Made by a program: the position numbers and the translations under genes
Notes under the pieces: generated by a model
The model's input: the letters and a program-made list of their open reading frames with translations, nothing else
Database searches by the model: none
Told to the model about the DNA's origin: nothing
Shown here: positions 32,490 to 43,699 of the stretch, in pieces
How positions within the stretch are numbered: position 1 is the stretch's first letter
Layout of the letters: every line of letters begins with the position of its first letter
DNA from: Sesamum alatum
Lineage: Eukaryota; Streptophyta; Magnoliopsida; Lamiales; Pedaliaceae
Direction: 5' to 3'
Assembly (NCBI GenBank): GCA_034509735.1
Contig: JACGWO010000013.1
Span: forward strand, 11,800,136 to 11,864,135
Length of the DNA stretch: 64,000 bases

Positions 32490-33540
32490 CATAGATATGG
32501 CATGCGAGGTTAGGTCATATCTCTAAAGATAGGATAATAAGGTTGGTGGACTCAAAGAGTCTAGAAATAGATGATTTGGACAACCTACCGACCTGCGAAT
32601 CCTGCCTGAAGGGAAAGATGACCAAGAAATCTTTTGTTGGACAAAGCACGCTAGCCAACGGTCTGTTGGATTTGATCCATATGGACGTCTGTGGCCCACT
32701 AAATACTCAGGTTAGAGGTGGGTACTCGTACTTCATAACCTTTACCGATGATCACTCACGGTATGGTTATGTTTACCTGATGAGGTACAAGTCTGAAGCC
32801 TTTGGAAGGTTTAAGGAATACAGACTTGAAGTAGAAAACCAAACCGGTCGAAAGATCAAAGCCCTTCGGTCAGACCGAGGTGGAGAGTATTTGAGTGGTG
32901 AGTTTACTGATTACCTAAAAGAGAATGGGATTCTCTCTCAGTGGACCCCTTCTGGAACACCACAGCTTAATGGTGTGTCTGAAAGGATGAATCGGGCCTT
33001 GTTGGACATGGTCTGATCCATGATGAGTTTTACTGAACTCCCCTTATCCTTATGGAGATACGCTCTTAAGACGGCAGCCAAAGTTTTGAACTTGGCTCCA
33101 TCTAAGAAGGTATCCTAGCGCCATATGAGATATGGCATGGCAAGCCTGCCTCCTACAATACTTGAAAGTGTGGGGTTGCCCCGCATATGTCAAGAGATTA
33201 GTGGGAGATAAACTGGACTCGAGGTCTAGTTTATGCAGGTTCATTAGCTATCCGAAAGAAACTGCGGGGTATTATTTCTGTGATCCCTCCGAGCAAAAGG
33301 TTTTTGTCTCGCGAAACGCAGTGTTCTTGAAAAAGGGTTTTCCATCGGATAGTCGACGCGATGAGGTACTCCTTGAGGAATCAAGTGAGGTACCCCATGA
33401 GGCGGCAGTGACATCTGAGCCGGTAGTTTCCACTGATAATGTTCCAGTCCTCCGTAAGTCAGCCAGAGTATCCCATGCACCTGATAGGTATGGATTTCTG
33501 GGCCTGACCGATCAATTAGATAATGATCTAAAGACGTACG
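32490..33540 (+). pseudogene. copia integrase
   Basis: The zinc-binding start is near 32499 (HARLGHISKD-like) with CESCLKGKMTKKSF at 32595. The catalytic core carries D in HMDVCGPL at 32680, D in ALRSDRGGEYLS at 32863 and the E of LNGVSERMNRALLDMV at 32965, so the D-D-E triad is visible. A TGA follows at 33014, and a frameshift precedes VWGCPAYVKRLVGDKLDSRS at 33170. It ends in the usual linker (SARVSHAPDRYGFL) toward RT. Confidence 0.88.
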
Positions 33541-34452
33541 GAGAAGTAATGTCGGACATCGATTCGGATAAGTGGCTTGAAGCCATGAAATCCGAGATGG
33601 ACTCGATGTGTACAAACCAGATTTGGACCCTAGTGGACCACCTAGAGGTAGGTAAAACCCGTAGGGTGTAAATGGGTCTACAAATGTAAGCTTGGAGCTG
33701 ACGTGGAGGTTACAACCTTCAAAGCCAGGCTTGTGGCGAAGGGTTACACTCAGCGACCCGGGGTCGACTTTGAGGAAACCTACTCGCCCGTAGCAATGGC
33801 TAAGTCCATTTGGATACTGCTTGCCGTAGCAGCATGGTATGACTATGAAATATGGCAGATGAACGTGAAAACGGCCTTCTTCAATGGTTTCGTAGAGGAA
33901 GAGATCTATATGGATCAGCCGGAAGGTTTCACATCTGTTGGAGAAGAGTAGAAGATCTGCCGTCTCCAAAGGTCCATCTATGGCCTCAAACAAGCTTCCC
34001 GAAGCTGGAACATAAGTTTTGATGAAGTCATACGGGGATATGATTTCATCAAGAACGAGTCCAATCCTTGTGTATACAAGAAGATCTGTGGGAGCTCGGT
34101 TGCGTTTCTGGTGCTTTACATGGATGACATCTTGCTCATTGGGAATGATGCTAAGATGTTGGGTACCACTGAAGCTTGGTTGTCAACGCAATTCTCCATG
34201 AAGGATATGGGTGAGGCATCCTACATCCTTGGCATCAATATCTACAGGGATAGATCTAGAAGGATGTTAGGAATGGCCCAGTCCTCGTATATTGAGAAAG
34301 TCTTGAAGAGATTCAAGATGGAGAACTCAAAACGAGGATTCCTTTCTATGAGGTATGGAATGAAGTTATCCAAGAAGCAATCTCCTAAGACTGATGAGGA
34401 GCTTAAACGGATGTTGGACATCCCCTATGCTTCAGCCGTAGGCAGCATATAG
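33541..34452 (+). pseudogene. copia reverse transcriptase
   Basis: Blocks in order: DKWLEAMKSEMDSM, ARLVAKGYTQRPGVDFEETY, MNVKTAFFNGFVEEEIYMDQ, RSIYGLKQASRSW and the catalytic LYMDDILLIGND at 34112 (YMDD intact). Then GEASYILGINIYRDRS and the end near 34450. Breaks: a frameshift near 33665, a TAG at 33949 and a TAG at 34450. Removing the breaks is not needed to recognise the family. Confidence 0.9.
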
Positions 34453-35045
34453 TATGTTGTTCATTGCACTAGACCTCATGTGGCTTTCGCTTTGAGCGTA
34501 ACTAGTCGATATCAGTCGTGTGCCGGGGAGGCGCACTGGAGTGCGGACAAGACTATCCTGAAGAACTTGAAAAGGACTAAGGACATGTTCTTGATCTACG
34601 GCGGTGGAGAGTTGATACTGGAAGGCTATAGCGACGCTAGCTTCCAGTCGGATGACGATGATGCCAAGTCTCAGTCTGGTTATGTATTCAGACTTAATGG
34701 TGGCGTGGTTGCTTGGAAGAGTTCCAAGCAGGCTACCACGGTGGACTCCACCATAGAGTCTGAATACATAGCAGCTTCGGAAGCTGCTAAGGAGACGGTT
34801 TGGTTTATGAGCTACATCCAAAGGTTGGTGTAGTACCTAGCACTGCTAAGCCTGCAGTTATCTTCTACGATAACAGCGAGGCAATAGCGCTAGCAAAGGA
34901 ACCGAGATCTCATCACGATCCAAGCATATTCTTAGATGCTACCATCTGCTTAGAGAGATGGATAGCAGGAGTGACATTCGGTTGGACCGAGTCAGCTCTG
35001 CAGAAAACATAGCAGATCCACTTGCTAAGCCCATGTCGCAAGTTG
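34453..35045 (+). pseudogene. copia RNase H
   Basis: It carries LEGYSDASFQSD (first Asp), the SQSGYVFRLNGGVVAWKSSK segment and STIESEYIAASEAAKETVW (catalytic Glu region). After a TAG at 34831 the remainder continues with frameshifts to the HHDPS... segment near 34915. The C-terminal end shortly precedes the polypurine tract. Confidence 0.85.
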
Positions 35046-35100
35046 CCCATACTCACCATCTGGATAAGAGGTTCGAGGTCAATGGGTGATTGGGTTTAGG

Positions 35101-35113
35101 TCAAGTGGGAGAT
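35101..35113 (+). other. polypurine tract of the inner copia element
   Basis: TCAAGTGGGAGAT immediately precedes the TGTTAGAATAGG LTR start. Confidence 0.7.
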
Positions 35114-35814
35114 TGTTAGAATAGGTGACCAGAAAGCCAATAGGTTTGGTGTTTTGTAACCTATTTGATAACTTGATGTAATGTAATATTACGTGATGAA
35201 TAAGATGAGTGTTCGTCACCAATGGTACCTTCTTTGTTGCGCTCATCTTACATATGCTAAAACGGTGTTTTACTTATATCACAACAAAGCCCATAGACCA
35301 GGGTTAACAATTCATGCAGTTGGGCCACGCATTGAATGGTGGTCATGAAACCAACTGATTGAGAGTTGGGTCTGAAACGTTCGAAGTCGGGGACCTCGAG
35401 ACAGGGCATCGAGAGTCCTATTGAGACTTGCATCAAGAGTCATGTTCATTGGATGAGTGCCGTGTTTCATTAGCGACAGGCATGGGACGCCAACACGATC
35501 TTGATGGGTTGGTCGACTGGGGTTGAGCCGACTGGACTGACTCACAGGGATCATCATATGGAAGCTTTGGAAGCTTGATCGGTATGAGTGGATTTCCCCG
35601 ATTCCGATAGTACGGGAGTAGTCCTCAAACTTGAGGAACCATGACAGTCACGTGCACAAGACGGCTATATCTTGGATCTGGCGAGAGAAGATCATTCTGT
35701 AAGATGATCATTATAAGCCTTGTCCAGTGCAGTCAGAATGTGTAGCGAGGACGGTGGATTCCAAGAAGAGGATCCGTCCCCTATCAATACGTGACGGAGG
35801 TATCTCCTATACAT
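35114..35814 (+). repeat. 3' LTR of the inner copia element, truncated after about 700 bp
   Basis: It follows 29395 onward with scattered changes up to GGAGGTATCTCCTATACAT, then switches to sequence of the outer element read on the other strand. Confidence 0.85.
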
Positions 35815-36627
35815 AAGGTCTAGGGCTATTGTGATCATCCCATGTTCATTCCATCAACACATAATGCATAATTATACCAAATAATCATGCCAACATAGAT
35901 ATTCAAAATATCCAAGTGATGTCCAACATCACACGATATAAACATATAGACAATGTACATGCTTCAAATTAAATTTAATAGAATTCGTACACAATGCATC
36001 CAATGCATGTAGAAAATCCCAAATTAATTAAGCCAAATTGATCTAAGGAAAAGTCCAATAATTCCAAAATAAAATATGCAAAATTAATTCATTTTCAGAA
36101 AGTATGCAAAAATTACCCAAAAATTAAATTTTTAGAAAAACATAAAAAACCAGCACAGAACGGCCCAGCCGTCGTGCCTACAGACCGGCCACCTGTACAG
36201 GTTCGCACGCGCGCGCTCGCCCCATGCAATGCGCTGGCCCGACCAGCAGCCTGCGCGCGCAAGCGGAAGCCCAACGCTGGCCACGTTACGCGTAGGTGTG
36301 AGCTCGCGCGTGCCCACCAGCCAGTGGCCGACCAGCAGGGGCGGCAGCCAACCGCTGCCGCTGCTGTACTGTTTCTCTTCGTTTCATGGTTTTCTGTTTC
36401 TCATTTCAGCACATTTATGTATAAAACAACTGAAAATAAATATGGTATTTTAAGATCCAATCCATAAAATTACATATGTGACGTCTATCAAATCTAAACA
36501 TATGAACGAGTTCATCAATCAATATATTCACACATATAAACATGCTCGTAAAGCCGTAAACGCAAATAAAACATGCTAAGTACATAGATCTATTGCTCCT
36601 TAAATCGAACATGGCTCTGATGCCACT
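35815..36627 (-). other. leader and gag-side remnant of the outer copia element, with primer site
   Basis: Reversed, 36625-36614 is TGGCATCAGAGC, the primer site with one change. The following leader matches 31620-31930 of the inner element, including the CAGCGGCAGCGGTTGGCTGC block (reversed near 36340). Further left it is AT-rich and has no recognisable gag ORF. Confidence 0.8.
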
Positions 36628-38490
36628 TGAAGGACAAGCGGATCTGCTGGGGAGTGCGAGCGAAAGCGAGAAGCGTGCGTTATTTAAGACAATACGTATC
36701 AAAAGATCCCAAGGGGTAGTGTACCCTTTGGTGCTCAACCGGGTGTTCTATGTAAAATATGATAGCAAAAGCGACATATCATATAGAGCATAGATTTAAC
36801 ACGAAGGAAACTACAAAAATGTAAACCCAAATGTTACGTTTGTAGCTTTCTTTGTATACGGCTACAAGTGTTGTTCCATGGCCTAGAAATGTTCACCAAG
36901 CTCAAAATTACAAACCCTCTAACGTAGTACACACCAAACCAGGAGAGATCTTGTTTTTCTTGCTTGAGAAAAATGGATCTCGAGGAGAAGACTGAAGAAG
37001 AGACTACACTATTAAGTTAGTGTTTCTTCTTGATCTTGCTTTGTTCTTCAATTGATCCTAGATTGATGAAGGAACAAAGGGGATGTATGGAGAGAGAGAG
37101 CGCGCTGAACCTTAGAGAGTGTAGGGAGAGTGTGTGTTCTTCTTTTTCCTAGAAAAATATGAATAATGAATACTCTTCTTTGATGATAGTATATATATAT
37201 ATGTATGTACTTCATTAATGTGATTATTGGAATGTGTCTAGGTTCATCCTAGGATGTTTAGATACGTTCTGATCAATTCCCACTAATCATCAATCAAGCC
37301 TACTATTTCATAAGGTATGATTTAATCATACCAAATGAAAGAAGCTTGACCAAATGAAAGAAGCTTGATTGGAGTTGATTTGTCTCTTTCGAAAAGAGAC
37401 AAATCAACTCCTCATCAATGGCCATGTATGGCCAATTTTTATGCTTCCAAAAGAAGCAATTCTCGGCCATCCCCTTTTAGGAAGAAGTCCAACTTATTCT
37501 ATTTCCAAAATTTGAATTAACATATCTCTTGGGCCAAGATTTAATGGACCGAATTTTATTGTAATCCAATTACAAAAAGTCCAAGAATTAAATCCCATTT
37601 AATTCATGGTTCATTTAAATAATTCTCATTAATCTTTTAATCCTATTATAAGATCCAAGCTTCGATTCTCTACTTAATCGATAAATTTCATTTATCGATA
37701 AAACGAGGGCCCAATACAATATCGGGCAGTCCATCCAATGGACAATCCCTTAAGTAATCCAATTACTTATCATCCTCTGAAATCGACCCCAAGTCAATTT
37801 TTTCACATCCTCGATGATTTCTATGTGATCTTTTAGGTTTACCCTTAGCTAGACTTGAGCCCGTGTCCAACAGGAGCCTGTTACCATGGGTGGCTGTCTA
37901 GCAATGATTCATGGAACTAGAGACTAGGTGAATGTTGGCGTGAACATTTAGGCGTCGATTCCGTACGGGTACAGTCCTTCCGTCTACTGTCTCCCGGTCT
38001 TAGTCTAGGGTATGAATTGAGCATCGGTTCCTATCGTTGATTGGGCATCTATGGTTAATACTTGACACTACACATGCCTCATTGTATCGACATAGAAAAC
38101 CATTTCCTGCTCGATCAACCATTGTGGTCATAGAAAACCATCTCACGGCTGTCGCTGATGAAACACGACACTCATCCAATGAATACGACTCTTGGTGTAA
38201 GCCTCTATAGGACTCTCAATGCCCTATCTTGAGGTCCTCGACTTTATCAATTGATTTTCATAACCACCATCCAATGCGTGGCTCAACTGCATGAGTTGTT
38301 GATCGTGGTCTGTAGGCTTGTTGTGATATATGTAAAACGATATTTAACATATGGAAAATGAGCACAACAAAGATAACACCAATGGTAATGAACACTCATT
38401 TTATTCATTACATAATATTACATTACATCAAGTTGTCAACTAGATTATAAAATGCCAAACCTATTGGCTTTCTAGTCACCTATTCTAACA
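36628..38490 (-). repeat. 5' LTR of the outer copia element (1863 bp)
   Basis: On plus it starts TGAAGGACAAGCGG and ends CACCTATTCTAACA, the reverse of the TGTTAGAATAGG start. It is shorter than the inner LTR because of internal deletions, for example around 38110-38150. It is directly followed by the TGGCA target duplication. Confidence 0.88.
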
Positions 38491-39236
38491 TGGCAAGTTT
38501 CTTCAGGAAGGGAGGTTTGGTCACCAACACCTTGGGATGCTCCTCGTCGGTTGTTTTGGGCTCGTCAATTTGCTTTTGGGCAATTTCCACCTCTTGTTCT
38601 ATTTCACCTTGCTGGACATGCCTATGCTTTGGTGTTATTTTCGTCCTTGATAGGTTGTAACTCTTTTTCACTGCACAGGACAATAGCACTAGCGGCTTGT
38701 TTAGAATTAACAACAATTTGAGAGAGTAACTCAAATTTGGACTCTGACTAACTGATCGATGTTGTCAGTTGGCTCATCTGAGACTCCAAGTTCTGTATGC
38801 TTGTGTTGTGTAGGAATCCAAGTTTTGAATGTTACTAACAAGTTTTCATCATGTCCTCCAGAGACGTACTTGGTTTGGAGTTAGATGAAGGAGGTGGCAC
38901 ATGTGGTTTGTTCTGAAAATTTTGAGAAGGTTGAGGCTGGGAACCGTAGCTAAGGTTGGCATGATCCCTCCATCCTAGATTGTATGTGTTGAAATAGGGA
39001 TCATATCTGCTTTGTGGTAGTTCGAAGAATCCTCCTATTTTCGGGGAGAGGTTATTGTAGCGTAGGGCACAAATTAGTGGGATGTCCCGTGGAATTGCAA
39101 ATTCCACAAGCCTTCACTCATTTGGAGTATCCTGCAACAATACTTTCGATAAGGGATGTAAGTTTGTTTAGACGAGCATCAAAGGAAGACATGTTTTCCC
39201 TATGTAACTAAAAAGAAATTAAATTAAGGACACCAA
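38491..39236 (-). pseudogene. gag remnant of the second Athila-like element
   Basis: After the primer site the minus strand opens at an ATG near 39192 (MSSFDARLNKLTSLIESIV), stops once, and continues with ACGICNSTGHPTNLCPT (C-x2-C-x4-H-x4-C knuckle), YDPYFNTYNLGWRDHANLSY, and a Pro/Ser-rich part to SLEDMMKTC. Shifted frames then give FLHNTSIQNLESQMSQLTTS and, up to the copia insertion, VTKPPFLKKLA. The capsid domain that should precede the knuckle has been deleted, yet an ATG still opens the shortened frame. Confidence 0.78.
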
Positions 39237-39254
39237 TCCCCAACAATGGCACCA
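39237..39254 (-). other. primer binding site of the second Athila-like element
   Basis: Reversed: TGGTGCCATTGTTGGGGA, a variant of the TGGCGCCGTTGCCGGGGA found in Athila-like elements, a few bases from the LTR end. Confidence 0.8.
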
Positions 39255-39262
39255 AAATTTGC

Positions 39263-40513
39263 TGGGCGTCAAAACCACCAAAACTTATTTCCTACTAAAT
39301 ACTTGTAAAAGTGGTAAGTAGGGTCAATTCCGCAAGGATTGGCTTTAAGTTGATCTCTTCAAAAAAAGAAAATAAAGAAAGGGGGGTGTTTGATTCAGTT
39401 TTAAAAATGAAAGCCAAAATTTAGAGAAGGAGATAAAATGAATGAGAAAGCTTTCCCATTGAAGTTTAGTATATGCTTGATTCCGTTATTGATTATCGAT
39501 GCATGAATGATAATCGTTTAAGTAGATAAACTGGTTATATCATTGGTACGATCTAATGACCTTACCTTGTCGTCAGCTAAGGAACGTCCGTTGGCTAATT
39601 CCCTAATTAATAAACAACCCTGGGAACGTCCATAAGATTTAATCCAATAACAACATTAAGAAACAAAAAGGCCCAATTCTAATCAATAAATTTCTATGAG
39701 GATTTGTTTAAGTTAAGTCATGCATTACCCATAACATAATTTACTACTATGACACAATAAACTACGCTACGTTGCCACTAGTTATTGAACTAAATAAACA
39801 ATTACACGAATTTGCAAGTTCAATTGGCTAAGCAAACATTCTTGATAATGAACAATCGACCTATCATTCACAAATCAGATTATTTGTATTAAAAGTGCAG
39901 AGAATAGCATGGATATGAATTAAGCGAAAGTAAAGAGCACAAGTTAGATCTCACAATGTTTCGGAGTCAAGCATTTACCATAACTTCAACTGGAAAATAG
40001 TAAAACTAGCCTAACATATTAATGAAAAAACACATAAAGAAAAAGTGTAATTCCATTAGTAGAACTCGGTAAAGTGTAGAGAAAACTAAACGATGAAATC
40101 CTAAGTTTTGAGATAAAAAGATGCCCCTTACAAATAGGAGCCTACCTATTTATACTACTAACACCCCAATGAATGTGGACCAAAAGTGAGGTGGATACTG
40201 AATTGTTCACCTAATCCTATTAAGTTCTCAAATCAGCAAAACATTTCCTTGAATTGATGCAGCCAGGATCTTCTTTCCATTTTTTCCTGCAGACTCATAT
40301 GATAAGTACGGTGTGGGCACGTCTAACCGAGTCTGTTAAAACTTTCTTCCTTTCTTATTTGCCTCCAATTCGCCCCTTCAGCTCAAAGTATCCATTTTGC
40401 TTCCATTAATTACTCCATTCTGAAAAGTGCAGGATAATTCATGATTAGGAGTATTTTAGTACTTGCAAGAATACATATTTTACCTAAAATGTGACAGATT
40501 CACACATTTAACA
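39263..40513 (-). repeat. 5' LTR of the second Athila-like element (1251 bp)
   Basis: Partner of 24263-25537; on plus it begins TGGGCGTC and ends CACATTTAACA. A reversed TATAAATAG box lies at 40146-40154, and a family-B palindrome half (GTGTGGGCACGTCTAA) lies at 40312-40327. Confidence 0.88.
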
Positions 40514-40671
40514 TAATACAAATATTATCTTCCATCATTTTAATAGTTTCATCGATCCGTAAAACAATGTATATTTTTCTCGCCAAATTGAAATTACTTA
40601 TGGTTACTCATCTTCATAAAAAAAAAAAAAAAAAGTCAAACTTCCAAGTTCAAGATAAGATATTAAAGTCT

Positions 40672-40986
40672 AGAGTAAATTACATCGACAATTTTTTAGA
40701 TTAAGTTTAATTACACAAATGCTCATTACCTTTAGTACATCCCTGCACCTGAATGGTTTTTTTTGTTAAATTTCACCACTGAACGGAGGTACTTGTAATT
40801 ACAATTATAATCTCTAGTGATGTATTTATAATTTTGTTAAATTTTGTAAAATGTTTTTATATAACTTAAATATAACCTCAAAGAATTTTAATATAATTTT
40901 CCCTAAAATTTAATTTCAATTCAAGTAAATGAAATCATTTCCCCATATCTATATTTTACTTTATTGAGTTTAATGTAATTTACCCT
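40672..40986. repeat. short TIR element, GGGTAAATTACA type
   Basis: The left end AGAGTAAATTACATCGACA and the reversed right end AGGGTAAATTACATTAAAC pair over about 14 bases. The interior alternates 'allowing' remnants such as GTAATTACAATTATAAT. No clean target duplication is seen. Confidence 0.5.
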
Positions 40987-42353
40987 ATATGATATAAAAA
41001 GTAAGTAAATTATCCTCTTATAAAAAATAATAGCAATTTATCTTAAATGTGTTTGTTTTTTACACATTGCACATATCACAGCGGGTTAACTTGCAATTTT
41101 TTCCCTTTACTATATTAGAGAATTTCATTAGATGACGTTTCACTTTGATGACTCGTAAGATGGCAATCTTTATCTTGGAAATGTTTGAGGAAGTTGTTAG
41201 TTAGTGGGGGCAACAACTCTTATGGTTGGTAAACCATTGAAATATGATGTTTGAGCTCTTCTATTATTTTAAAAATCTAAATTCTATGATAAATTTTTAG
41301 TTATTTAAATTATGTTTCTAGCTTTTTTTGGGCTAAATAGTTCTTCTATACTTTTCATTTTATTTCCTAATGTATCTTTTATTATAATTTTTTTTCCAGA
41401 TTTAGTGATATTAAAATTTTATTTAAAAAATAATGTTTAAAATTTACAGCTTCTTATAAATTGTCAAATATTTTTGACAATGTTAATTATTTATGTTAAA
41501 GATCTATGTTAATATGAGTAAACCATGACGTAACTATACGCAATATGCGTATAATTTTATTCAAAAATATGCTATATAACTTATATATTTTATATTCAAC
41601 ATCATGTGCAAATATTTAAAATATATCATATCATTACTAACAAAATTATAGAATATTATATTATTATATGTATAAATATTCTTTTTTTACTCTACATATA
41701 TATGTTCGTTATAATATTTTAAAATTTCATTGATAATTTTTTTCTTAAATATATATATATATATATATATAAACTCAATGCAAAAACTATTTAATTTTTT
41801 GGATAGTTAAGCAAAAATATAAGGATTGTAAATTTGTAGAGTGTATAGAGATTTTCATAAATTTTGGGTAATATTTATTTTAAATAAAAAATTTATAACA
41901 ATTTAAGTTATAATGGTCGATTGTATAAACATATCTTAGGGGGAGTAAATAATAAGGACATTTTCATCATCGAAATTTTGATCCATATCATGTGGGGGGT
42001 TTTTATTAGCTTTTATAGTTTCGGGACATAAATACGACTGTATTCATACTCCATGGTTTCAAAACATATTGATTTTAGCAAGCGATGATGTGTTATTTCT
42101 AATAAATGTTAGAAAAATATTATTTTGTAATTAAAAAATTAGTCAATTTTAAATTGTACACCAAGCACCCGACTAAATTGCATGCCGATTTCTTTTAAGG
42201 TCTTTGGCATCACGAAAATTAATATACCGTTCTCTAAAAAAATAATAATAATATGCCCTAAATAGGACGGCACCGGGTGGGTTTGAAGCAAATTTAGTAG
42301 AACTCTACATCCACAGTTGTTCCTAAAGGCTATTTGCAATAGCTTTTATTTTT

Positions 42354-42617
42354 AGGGTAAATTATATTAATATTTTTTTTAGATTAGGTTTAAATCGCAC
42401 AAACATTTTCCACAATTTACAAATTATAAGTACATCATTAAGGTTATAGTTGTAATTACAAGTACACCTTAATATTTAATGATAAAATTTTATACAAAAA
42501 TCTTCTGGGTACATTGTACTAACACCACCTCAAAAGGTATACCTATAATTTATAAAGCACATGAGGTGTTTCTGGAATTAGGTCTAAGCTCGGGAGTTGT
42601 CGATGTAATTTATCCTT
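42354..42617. repeat. short TIR element, GGGTAAATTACA type
   Basis: The left end AGGGTAAATTATATTAATA and the reversed right end AAGGATAAATTACATCGAC match the same terminal family. Length is about 264 bp, non-coding. Confidence 0.5.
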
Positions 42618-42802
42618 GTTTATCATGGGGATAAGTTGCAAGATAAATTGTAAGTTTTGTTGTAGTGAAAGTTGAGGGTATATAAAACAAAAGAAGTGGA
42701 AAAAATTGAATTTGGAGTGTTCGGGAAAAATCTTGGTTAGACAAAATCTAACCTCTCATGACATCTCAAATGTTTAAAAAAAGACCCTTTAAAATAAAAA
42801 TA

Positions 42803-42970
42803 TGGGTTTAATGCAATTTATCTCCCCGTGATATTGTAAATGAGCAAAACAGGGGGAAGTAAATTGATTTATTTTTAAAATTCCAGGGAGGTAAATTAGT
42901 ATTTTATTTTTCATAAGAGGGTAATTTGCTCATTTGCAATATCATAGGGGGATTGCTTGTATTTTTCCCA
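42803..42970. repeat. 168-bp fold-back MITE
   Basis: The left arm TGGGTTTAATGCAATTTATC and the reversed right arm TGGGAAAAATACAAGCAATC extend into a shared GATATTGTAAATGAGCAAA / GATATTGCAAATGAGCAAA block, so nearly the whole element is an inverted repeat. Confidence 0.7.
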
Positions 42971-43007
42971 ATAAAAAGCCCAACAAAAATCCCCTTCTAA
43001 AGAAAGA

Positions 43008-43628
43008 TGTTGACATCAAAATATTTTAGAATAAATTACCAATTAAAGCCCAACTAAATCGGCTAATAATTGGGTTCCAAAATGAAAGTCCATAATAAAT
43101 TTGGGCTTTTCGTGAAAGAAATTAAATTCATAAACTCATTAAATTTGGGTCTTATGTATTTTTATGGATCGATCAAAAATAAATATAAAGTTATTATTTT
43201 AGATTGACTAAATCGGGCCAGATACATATTCGAAATGCAGACGATCAAAAGACTAGTCCATGTTAGAGTCCAAAGTGTTCAAGCCCAACAGACATGAGCC
43301 CAAGCTATTGTAGTCCTACTCGTGCCTATAAATAAGGCCCTCCACCATTCAAATCAAGAGTTCGAGAGAACATTGGAGACACACGTACAACAAATCAAAG
43401 GACTCAAGTCAAAAAACCCTTTGCCACGACGAAGTTCTGCAACCGCAAAGGCTCTACGTCTTCCTCGGTATCAAATCCTTTAAGACCTTGATACCAAATT
43501 TCAAGGTGTCACGTAGTTTGCTCCACAAATTCGGAGACGATTACACATCAACGTTCAAGAACAAGCGTCAGTCATTAGATCGAAATTCGGTGTAATTAGT
43601 TTTGCAGACACGAAATTTTGTGTGAACA
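43008..43628 (+). repeat. 5' LTR of the third gypsy element
   Basis: A TGTTGACATC start at 43008 and a GAACA end at 43628 are plausible borders; an alternative start is TGTTAGAGTCC at 43261. A CCTATAAATAAGG box at 43322-43334 is a good TATA box about 300 bp before the end. The left border is uncertain without a second LTR. Confidence 0.55.
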
Positions 43629-43634
43629 AATTTC

Positions 43635-43650
43635 TGGCACGCCCAATGGG
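43635..43650 (+). other. primer binding site of the third gypsy element
   Basis: TGGCACGCCCAATGGG, a variant of the TGGCACGCCCAGTGGG seen after gypsy 5' LTRs. Confidence 0.7.
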
Positions 43651-43699
43651 ACAATCTCTGCACCTCATCTCTTCCTCCTGCCTCAAAGTTGAAGTCATC

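Larger units (their letters stand above)
29395..35814 (+). mobile_element. inner Ty1/copia element, opposite orientation, 3' LTR truncated
   Basis: Parts: 5' LTR 29395-31604, primer site TGGTATCAGAGC 31607-31618, short gag remnant with knuckle, protease, integrase, RT and RNase H in the copia order (31920-35045), polypurine tract 35101-35113, 3' LTR 35114-35814. Integrase before RT identifies Ty1/copia. Most of gag is deleted. The 3' LTR stops about 700 bp in, where minus-strand sequence of the outer element resumes. Confidence 0.88.
28141..38490 (-). mobile_element. outer Ty1/copia element, mostly replaced by a nested inverted copy
   Basis: Minus orientation: 5' LTR 38490-36628, primer site 36625-36614, leader and gag-side sequence 36613-35815, [plus-strand copia 35814-29395], RNase H fragment 29394-29247, partial 3' LTR 29246-28141. 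It is bounded by the identical 5-base target duplication TGGCA at 28136-28140 and 38491-38495, and its target is a codon in the gag of the second Athila-like element. Most of gag and pol is gone, and the 3' LTR lacks about the first 1100 bp. Confidence 0.88.
24263..40513 (-). mobile_element. second Athila-like Ty3/gypsy element, interrupted by nested copia elements
   Basis: On the minus strand from the right: 5' LTR 40513-39263, primer site 39254-39237, gag remnant 39236-38491, copia insertion 38490-28141, end of gag and integrase tail 28135-27774, UTR with the GGGAGGCAATCC box near 27720 and a TTAAGTGTGGGGG box near 27040, polypurine tract 25556-25538, 3' LTR 25537-24263. Removing the copia element and one TGGCA copy rejoins the frame LKKLA-KYQKEED exactly. 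The element's own sequence is only about 5.9 kb; protease core, RT, RNase H and most of integrase are missing. Flanking 5-base duplications are not clean (TATCA and TAATA). Confidence 0.85.
40514..43007. other. AT-rich spacer with small TIR elements, no gene
   Basis: No credible ORF. It holds three short elements reported separately and a (TA)n microsatellite at 41752-41771. Confidence 0.6.

Noticed and set aside
33244..33993. 249-codon open frame on the minus strand
   Set aside because: It is antisense to the copia integrase/RT, which has clear protein motifs on the plus strand. The antisense translation shows no domain.
24263..40518. Clean 5-base TSD for the second Athila-like element
   Set aside because: Flanks read TATCA and TAATA, matching at only three of five positions, so I do not claim it.
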